From assembly GCA_035288405.1 (NCBI GenBank), contig DATEAK010000096.1, forward strand, positions 1-11,808: a stretch of DNA of 11,808 bases, read 5' to 3'. Position numbers and translations under genes: made by a program. Every line of letters starts with the position of its first letter. Positions within the stretch are counted from its first letter, which is position 1. The stretch is from JACPSX01 sp035288405 [NCBI: bacterium] (lineage in GTDB: Bacteria > JACPSX01). The notes under the pieces are model-generated. The model searched no databases. It was not told where the DNA came from and was given only the letters and a program-made list of their open reading frames with translations. This document shows positions 8,466 through 11,808 of this stretch, in pieces.

Positions 8466-8521
8466 AAGTCTCGGTCGTTACAGAGTCATGAAACGCGGCG
8501 AATCCATTGGAGGGGGAAATG

Positions 8522-9085
8522 ATGAAACGGCGAAGCGTCGTTTGGTCTAGAGGAGGGGTTTTTCTTCTGGCTCTCCTGATAAGCACCTTTGTTCTCGGGG
8601 TGTTCGCTGCCGGAGCGCTGGAAGTAGGGGAAAAAGGTCCGGATTTCAAGCTGAAGAGCACCCAGGGAGGGGAAATCTCTCTGAGCCAGTATCTGGGCAA
8701 GAAAAATGTGGTCTTGCAATTCTACGTTCTGGATTTTTCTCCGACCTGAGCTCAAGAGCTGTCGTCCAGTCGGGACGACCTGAGCAAATTTGCAGCTCTG
8801 GATGCGCAGATTCTCGGCATCAGCGCCAACGCCGCCTTTTCCCAGAAGGCGTTTTCGGATGCCCTCAATGTAAACTTCCCTTTGCTCAGTGATTTTCCGC
8901 AGCCCAACGTGATCAAGGCTTACCAGATTGAGAGAAAAGGGGGACCCGCTCCGAATCAGCGAGCCTATTTCATTATCGACAAGCGGGGGATCGTACGCTT
9001 CAAGCGGGTGATGGAAGACGGTCGCCAGCTCCTTCCCAACGAGGTTCTGCTGGAAGAACTCAAGAAAATCAACTCGGGAGCTTAG
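8522..9085 (+). CDS. Exported selenocysteine-containing peroxiredoxin (AhpC/TSA-Redoxin family), UGA read as Sec at codon 76
   Basis: The frame from ATG 8522 to TAG 9083-9085 is interrupted once, by TGA at 8747-8749. Both halves are one peroxiredoxin: before it GEKGPDFKLKSTQGGEISLSQYLGKKNVVLQFYVLDFSPT, after it AQELSSSRDDLSKFAALDAQILGISANAAFSQKAF, NFPLLSDFP, and PNQRAYFIIDKRGIVRF with the likely catalytic Arg (R147). The TGA falls exactly at the peroxidatic cysteine of the PxxxTxxC motif (here V-LDF-S-PT-U). A SECIS-like hairpin follows immediately, so 187 residues with Sec76 are inferred. No cysteine occurs anywhere in the protein. Residues 1-32 look like a signal peptide (MKRRSVVW, a hydrophobic stretch, AAGA end), placing it in the periplasm or anchored there. 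The RRSVV start loosely fits a Tat motif. GGAGGGGG at 8509-8516 favours ATG 8522 over ATG 8519. The next gene starts at the base after the stop. The role is probably reduction of peroxides. Confidence 0.88.
8750..8785 (+). promoter_or_regulatory. Bacterial SECIS element (selenocysteine insertion hairpin)
   Basis: The bases right after the UGA fold into a two-part stem. The lower stem pairs GCTCA (8750-8754) with TGAGC (8781-8785), and the upper stem pairs GTCGTCC (8761-8767) with GGACGAC (8773-8779), seven perfect pairs. The apical loop is AGTCG (8768-8772). It has a G at its second position followed by U, as bacterial SECIS loops do, and that G lies 20 nt after the last base of the UGA, within the known range. 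An asymmetric internal loop (8755-8760 against 8780) separates the stems. Such hairpins bind SelB to deliver Sec-tRNA. The fold was read by eye. Confidence 0.85.
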
Positions 9086-9667
9086 ATGGGATCTTCTATC
9101 ATCAAGAGATTGGCTGTATGTGCCGTCGTGGTGATGATGGGCACCGGGCTGCTCGCCTCTGTGGCCTTCGGCGCCAAGACCCCTCTAGAGATCATGGGCG
9201 CAAAAGCTTACGAGCCGGGAACCGAGGCGCCTGATTTCACTCTGCAAACCCTCGAAGGGAAAAAGGGGAGCCTGCAGGATCTGCGGGGTCGCTTTGTTTT
9301 CCTGAATTTTTGGGCTACCTGGTGCATCGACTGCCGGAAAGAGATGCCGGCCATGGAAAAACTCAACCGGGAACTGGCCGGGCTGCCCTTTGCCATGGTG
9401 GCGGTGAATGTTCAGGAGACGCCGAAGCAAGCGGAAGCCTTTCGCAAGGAGCTGGGCTTTACCTATCCCGTCTGGCTGGATCCGAAAGGGGAAGTCGGTC
9501 TGCTGTACGGAGCTTGGGGCCTGCCCAACACCTACCTGATTGGTCCCAACGGGGACGTGGTCGGTAGGGTGATCGGGCCCCGCAGCTGGAGTGCCCCGGA
9601 AGTGGTCCAAGCAATGAAGGACCTCATCCAGGGCACCCTGCGCTCTCCACCTCAACCGAAACGGTAG
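9086..9667 (+). CDS. Exported TlpA/ResA-like thiol-disulfide oxidoreductase with CIDC active site
   Basis: A 193-residue thioredoxin-fold protein. Residues 1-30 form a signal peptide (MGSSIIKRLAVCAVVVMMGTGLLASVAFGA), so it should act outside the cytoplasmic membrane. The TlpA-like domain follows: EAPDFTLQTLEGKKGSLQDLRGRFVFLNFWATWCIDCRKEMPAME, with redox cysteines C80 and C83. Then come the inserted helix region, the cis-proline segment GLPNTYLIGPNGDVVGR and a C-terminal helix. The active site CIDC has Asp where many TlpA/ResA proteins have Pro, which should alter its redox potential. The ATG directly follows the TAG of the selenoperoxiredoxin and has GGGAG at 9076-9080, so the two are co-transcribed. 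It is the natural candidate to reduce the cysteine-free selenoprotein (inference). A role in cytochrome c maturation is an alternative. Confidence 0.9.
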   Translation: MGSSIIKRLAVCAVVVMMGTGLLASVAFGAKTPLEIMGAKAYEPGTEAPDFTLQTLEGKKGSLQDLRGRFVFLNFWATWCIDCRKEMPAMEKLNRELAGLPFAMVAVNVQETPKQAEAFRKELGFTYPVWLDPKGEVGLLYGAWGLPNTYLIGPNGDVVGRVIGPRSWSAPEVVQAMKDLIQGTLRSPPQPKR

Positions 9668-9801
9668 AACCTCCTGGGGTTGTCGTACAGGATTTTCCGT
9701 TTGCCGCTTTCCGGAATATCGGATCGTTCCCAGAGCTCTTCCATGGCCTCATCCAGTTCCAGCTCGCGGGGATCGTCGGAGGCGAACAGGAAAACGTCTT
9801 C
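9652..9801 (-). pseudogene. Decayed C-terminal fragment of an amidohydrolase (Amidohydro_2-like) gene
   Basis: Read on the minus strand, 49 codons ending in a TGA (bases 9654-9652) look like genuine protein: DVFLFASDDPRELELDEAM, EELWERSDIPESGKRKILYDNPRRFYRF. The pattern SD(Y)P(H)..ELDEA..ELW followed by KRKILYDNPRRFY is the usual C-terminus of metal-dependent amidohydrolases. Where intact members have SDYPH this fragment has SDDPR. Upstream of 9801 the frame continues open but loses all family resemblance (ESQESERGG, then an unrelated sequence), and no start or metal-binding N-terminus exists. The remnant overlaps the last 16 bases of the TlpA-like gene in convergent orientation. I read it as the surviving tail of a lost gene; the homology is judged by eye. 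Confidence 0.55.
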
Positions 9802-9913
9802 TCCCCCTCTCTCAGATTCTTGACTTTCGGCTGGTTCATTTGCATTGAAATGGTCCCCAATCTCAATTCCGTTGGATCGGCTTGCCCACTGCCAATTTGT
9901 CAGTTAGGAAGCG

Positions 9914-9980
9914 TTCAGCGTTCAGCTTAGGATACGGAGGACGACTCAAGAATTTCAGACCTCCCAAGCTGACCGCTGAA
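9914..9980. repeat. Imperfect inverted repeat of the TTCAGCGxTCAGCTT type
   Basis: The left arm at 9914-9932 and the reverse complement of the right arm at 9962-9980 agree at 17 of 19 positions; 29 bases lie between them. The left arm also belongs to a short tandem repeat of GCGTTCA (9911-9924), and the right arm continues into further AGCTGA/GCTGA units (9981-9993). Such CTGAAAGCTGA-type units are common as dispersed intergenic repeats in several bacterial phyla. It may be a small non-autonomous element or its remnant, and it sits close to the broken amidohydrolase fragment. No transposase is present. Confidence 0.6.
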
Positions 9981-10090
9981 AGCTGAGTGCTGATGGCCAT
10001 TTTAGGTTGTCTGTGGAGACTTTCCCCTCGGAGGGAGGGCCCCAAGGGGGCTGACCTACCCAGGCTGAGCGGAGCTGCCGGGAGCGGCGA

Positions 10091-10125
10091 GCACCCAGAG
10101 GCGCAGGTACCTGCAAAGCGGGTGC
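10091..10125. repeat. Nested hairpin around a 12-bp palindrome
   Basis: GCACCC (10091-10096) can pair with GGGTGC (10120-10125), enclosing the perfect palindrome GCAGGTACCTGC (10103-10114). The surrounding stretch repeats GGGAGCGG (10079-10086 and 10125-10132). It lies about 75 bp upstream of the atp promoter. There is no T-run, so it is not a standard terminator. It might be a protein-binding site or a remnant of structured RNA; its function is unknown. Confidence 0.35.
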
Positions 10126-10166
10126 GGGAGCGGGATCGGGAGGCAGTCGGTTTGCTATGGATTCGC

Positions 10167-10229
10167 AAAAAACTGAAGGTGGAAAAACCCAAAAAGAGGT
10201 TGACAAAAGCGGCCGGAGAATGCTAGTAA
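10167..10229 (+). promoter_or_regulatory. Strong candidate promoter of the atpX-atpF-atpH operon with A-tract upstream region
   Basis: A perfect TTGACA at 10200-10205 is followed after 18 bp by TAGTAA (10224-10229). The TG at 10221-10222, one base before it, makes an extended -10 element. Upstream, A-tracts at 10167-10172, 10183-10187 and 10191-10195 resemble an UP element that contacts the RNA polymerase alpha subunit. Transcription would start near 10236, leaving a leader of about 115 nt before atpX. High constitutive expression is expected for ATP synthase, which fits. The assignment rests on motifs and position. Confidence 0.6.
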
Positions 10230-10349
10230 ATCTCGACTTGGACATACCCCACCTAGTCAGAGCGGCAAGAGGTAGCCGTCTTCCCAGACAATGCGAGATG
10301 GAAGTGGGGAATACTGCAAGGGAAGCCCTTTGCTCCAGCGGGAGGCCCT

Positions 10350-10781
10350 GTGCTGAACGTCAATAGTACAGCTCTGATCCAGTTTGTCGTGGTCGTTCTT
10401 TTTGTGCTGGCCATGTATGTGCTTTTCTTTAAGCCCGTGACCCGCCTGATCGAGGCCCGAGAAGAGCATATTCAGGGCAGTACGAAAGATGCTGAGCATG
10501 CCAACCAGAAATCCAGCGAGGTTCTCAATACGTACCTTTCCAAAATCGAGACGGCCAGGAAACAGGAAATTGAACGGATGGTGGAGGCCCGCCGCCAGGC
10601 TTTAGAGCACCAGTCACTAGCCATCGAGACGGCCCGCCAGGAAGCTCAAAAACTCGTCGGCCAGGGCTTGGCACAGATCCAGGAAGGGGTGGTCCGCTCG
10701 AGCGCAACTCTCCGGGATCAAGCGCAGGAGATGTCCCGGATGATCGCCGGACGTATTCTGGGGCGGAGGATTTTGGCGTGA
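10350..10781 (+). CDS. atpX: F-type ATP synthase subunit b' (peripheral stalk)
   Basis: A 143-residue protein with one N-terminal membrane helix (about residues 9-27, LIQFVVVVLFVLAMYVLFF), the short KPVTRLIEAREEHI link typical of b-type subunits, and a long charged coiled coil (about 35-125). This is the b/b' architecture: membrane anchor in Fo plus a stalk that holds F1 still. It starts with GTG 10350, 4 nt after GGGAGG (10340-10345). It is followed by a second b-type gene, so it is the divergent b' copy found in many Desulfobacterota and photosynthetic bacteria, where b and b' form a heterodimer. Its stop overlaps the start of atpF by 4 bp. Which copy should be called b or b' is a matter of convention. 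Confidence 0.9.
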   Translation: MLNVNSTALIQFVVVVLFVLAMYVLFFKPVTRLIEAREEHIQGSTKDAEHANQKSSEVLNTYLSKIETARKQEIERMVEARRQALEHQSLAIETARQEAQKLVGQGLAQIQEGVVRSSATLRDQAQEMSRMIAGRILGRRILA

Positions 10782-11374
10782 GTGGATTTCGCCGCAAGCT
10801 CCGCTCAATCCTTGCGGGTCTGGTTCTTTGGGTCATTGCTCTAGGGGTTGGAACCGGCAGTGCCGCCGAGACAGCCGGAGAGGTGGCTCCCCATTTCGAT
10901 CTCCTGAAGCAGCTGGTCAGCTTCTTTAATTTTGCCATCATCGTCGTGGTTTTAGTCGTCTTCCTACGCAAACCCTTGAAGACCATGTTGGAGAACCGCC
11001 GCCTCGCCTTGCAGCAGAGAATCGAGGAGGCGGAGCGGGCCCGAGACGAGGCACAAAGGAAATTGTCCGAGTACGAGGGAAAAACCCGCCATCTCGAGGA
11101 GGAGTTGGAGGCCATCCACCGGGAATCCTTGCGCGAGGTGGAGTCTGAAGTTCAGCGCCTGACGCGAGAGGGGGAAGCGATGGTGGCCAGAGTCCGAGAG
11201 CAAGCCCGGTCGCAGATTTCCCAAGAGGTGGACAAGGCGAAGCTCCTTCTCAAACAAGAGGCGGCGAATTTGGCTCTCGAGTTGGCTGAAAAGTTGCTTC
11301 GGCATGCGATCAAGCCCGAGGACCAGCGTCGGCTTATTTTGGAGTCCATTGACCAAGTGGGGAAGAAACTGTGA
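10778..11374 (+). CDS. atpF: F-type ATP synthase subunit b (peripheral stalk), with extra N-terminal hydrophobic segment
   Basis: A 198-residue b subunit. Residues about 10-30 (ILAGLVLWVIALGVGTGSAAE) form a signal-peptide-like hydrophobic segment absent from short b subunits such as that of E. coli. The usual membrane anchor follows at about 45-63 (QLVSFFNFAIIVVVLVVFL), then RKPLKTMLENRR and a long coiled coil (about 70-170), ending in the helical LAEKLLRHAIKPEDQRRL part that meets the delta subunit. The GTG start at 10778 overlaps the atpX TGA (GTGA), with GGAGGA at 10765-10770 seven bases upstream. The stop overlaps atpH in the same way. Similar N-terminal extensions are common in deltaproteobacterial AtpF; whether the segment is cleaved or kept is unknown. 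Confidence 0.92.
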   Translation: MSGFRRKLRSILAGLVLWVIALGVGTGSAAETAGEVAPHFDLLKQLVSFFNFAIIVVVLVVFLRKPLKTMLENRRLALQQRIEEAERARDEAQRKLSEYEGKTRHLEEELEAIHRESLREVESEVQRLTREGEAMVARVREQARSQISQEVDKAKLLLKQEAANLALELAEKLLRHAIKPEDQRRLILESIDQVGKKL

Positions 11375-11808
11375 CGGGAACCAGGGTGGCAAGGCGCTAC
11401 GCCAAGGCGCTGGTGGGGCTGGCGCGAGAGGAACGTGATCTAGACCGGGTGCGGGAAAAGTTAAAAGAACTCGTCGCCGTGATGGAGGGAAATCGTTCCC
11501 TGCGGTCCATCCTCTATGGTCGCAGCGTTCAGGAAAGCGTGAAACAGGAACTCATGGGCAAGATCCTCGACCGCCTGGATTTCCCTCCTCTGCTGAGAAG
11601 CTTCGTGGCTCTTCTGGTGAAGAGGGACCGCCTGAGATTCCTGGCCCTGATTGAGAACTTCTTTTCGCGATATGCCGACGAACTCCAGAACCGGATCCGG
11701 GTCGATGTCGTCACGGCTGCTGACCTGACGGCTGCGGAGACCAAGAGCCTGGTGGACCGATTGTCTGAGCGGACGGGCAAGACCGTGTTTCTGCAAGTCC
11801 AGCGGGAT
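11371..11808 (+). CDS. atpH: F-type ATP synthase subunit delta, 3'-truncated by window edge
   Basis: The delta subunit connects the top of F1 (alpha subunits) to the peripheral stalk. GTG 11371 overlaps the atpF stop (GTGA), and the frame stays open for 146 codons to the window end, of about 180 expected. Family features are the N-terminal VARRYAKALVGLARE, the helical bundle with SLRSILYGRSV and LRSFVALLVKRDRLRFLALIENFFSRYADEL, and the start of the C-terminal domain RIRVDVVTAADLTAAETKSLVDRLSERTGKTV. The missing part should hold the last 30-40 residues, and atpA would be expected next. The 4-bp overlap suggests coupled translation with atpF. Confidence 0.94.
   Translation, partial: MTGTRVARRYAKALVGLAREERDLDRVREKLKELVAVMEGNRSLRSILYGRSVQESVKQELMGKILDRLDFPPLLRSFVALLVKRDRLRFLALIENFFSRYADELQNRIRVDVVTAADLTAAETKSLVDRLSERTGKTVFLQVQRD

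Larger units (their letters stand above)
9668..10349. other. 682-bp region without an intact gene between the redox unit and the ATP synthase cluster
   Basis: No convincing full gene is seen on either strand. From left to right it holds most of the decayed amidohydrolase tail (to 9801), a long imperfect inverted repeat (9914-9980), a GC-rich patch with small hairpins (about 10037-10134), A-tracts leading into a strong promoter (10167-10229), and a leader of about 115 nt ahead of atpX. The leader has a small hairpin, GCAAGGG (10316-10322) with CCCTTTGC (10326-10333), just before the atpX ribosome binding site. Short open frames at 9987-10226 and 10157-10366 (+) resemble no family I know. The second would span the promoter and run into atpX. 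Confidence 0.6.

Noticed and set aside
8522-8749. Truncated 80-residue peroxiredoxin or a pseudogene split by a nonsense mutation
   Set aside because: The stop is TGA at the catalytic Cys codon, a SECIS-like hairpin follows at the right distance, and the downstream half is intact and well conserved up to a TAG that abuts the next gene.
9987-10226. Small + strand gene of 79 codons in the gap
   Set aside because: The translation is arginine/proline-rich low-complexity sequence typical of chance frames in GC-rich DNA, with no conserved motif.
10157-10366. Small + strand gene of 69 codons before atpX
   Set aside because: It spans the best promoter in the window, has no recognisable family sequence, no good ribosome binding site, and runs into the start of atpX.

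Overview
This window looks like chromosomal DNA from a GC-rich Gram-negative bacterium, most likely a Desulfobacterota/Deltaproteobacteria-type organism (Syntrophobacter-like). The taxonomic guess is inference. It rests on the xseA-xseB-ispA-dxs-tlyA gene order, a sigma-54 response regulator, a selenocysteine-containing peroxiredoxin, and an F-type ATPase cluster with paired b'/b subunits lying directly ahead of atpH. All intact genes read on the + strand.

Region 1 (1-6542) is a tightly packed operon: the 3' part of xseA, xseB, a farnesyl-diphosphate-synthase-type prenyltransferase (ispA), dxs, tlyA and an NtrC-type sigma-54 response regulator. Genes overlap or are a few bases apart, except for an 85-bp gap before ispA that carries a perfect TATAAT box. 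Dxs makes DXP, the entry compound of the MEP pathway, and IspA condenses its C5 products. XseAB is exodeoxyribonuclease VII and TlyA is an S4/FtsJ-type rRNA methyltransferase.

Region 2 (6543-9667) holds a stand-alone thiamine-diphosphate enzyme of the acetolactate synthase family, followed after a promoter-like gap by a two-gene exported redox unit. Its first gene is the most interesting item in the window. It is a peroxiredoxin-family protein in which an in-frame TGA sits exactly where the peroxidatic cysteine belongs. That TGA is followed at once by a strong SECIS-like hairpin, and the frame then runs open with good homology-type sequence to a TAG. The protein has no cysteine, so selenocysteine is its only possible thiol/selenol. 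The TAG is directly abutted by the ATG of a TlpA/ResA-like exported thioredoxin with a CIDC active site, the obvious candidate reductant.

Region 3 (9668-10349) is 682 bp without an intact gene. It contains a decayed minus-strand C-terminal fragment of an amidohydrolase gene, a long imperfect inverted repeat, a GC-rich patch with nested hairpins, and then a strong extended -10 promoter preceded by A-tracts.

Region 4 (10350-11808) is the start of the ATP synthase cluster: atpX (b'), atpF (b, with an extra hydrophobic N-terminus) and atpH (delta, running off the window). The genes are joined by 4-bp stop/start overlaps. atpI, atpB and atpE are not upstream, which fits a split ATP synthase locus.
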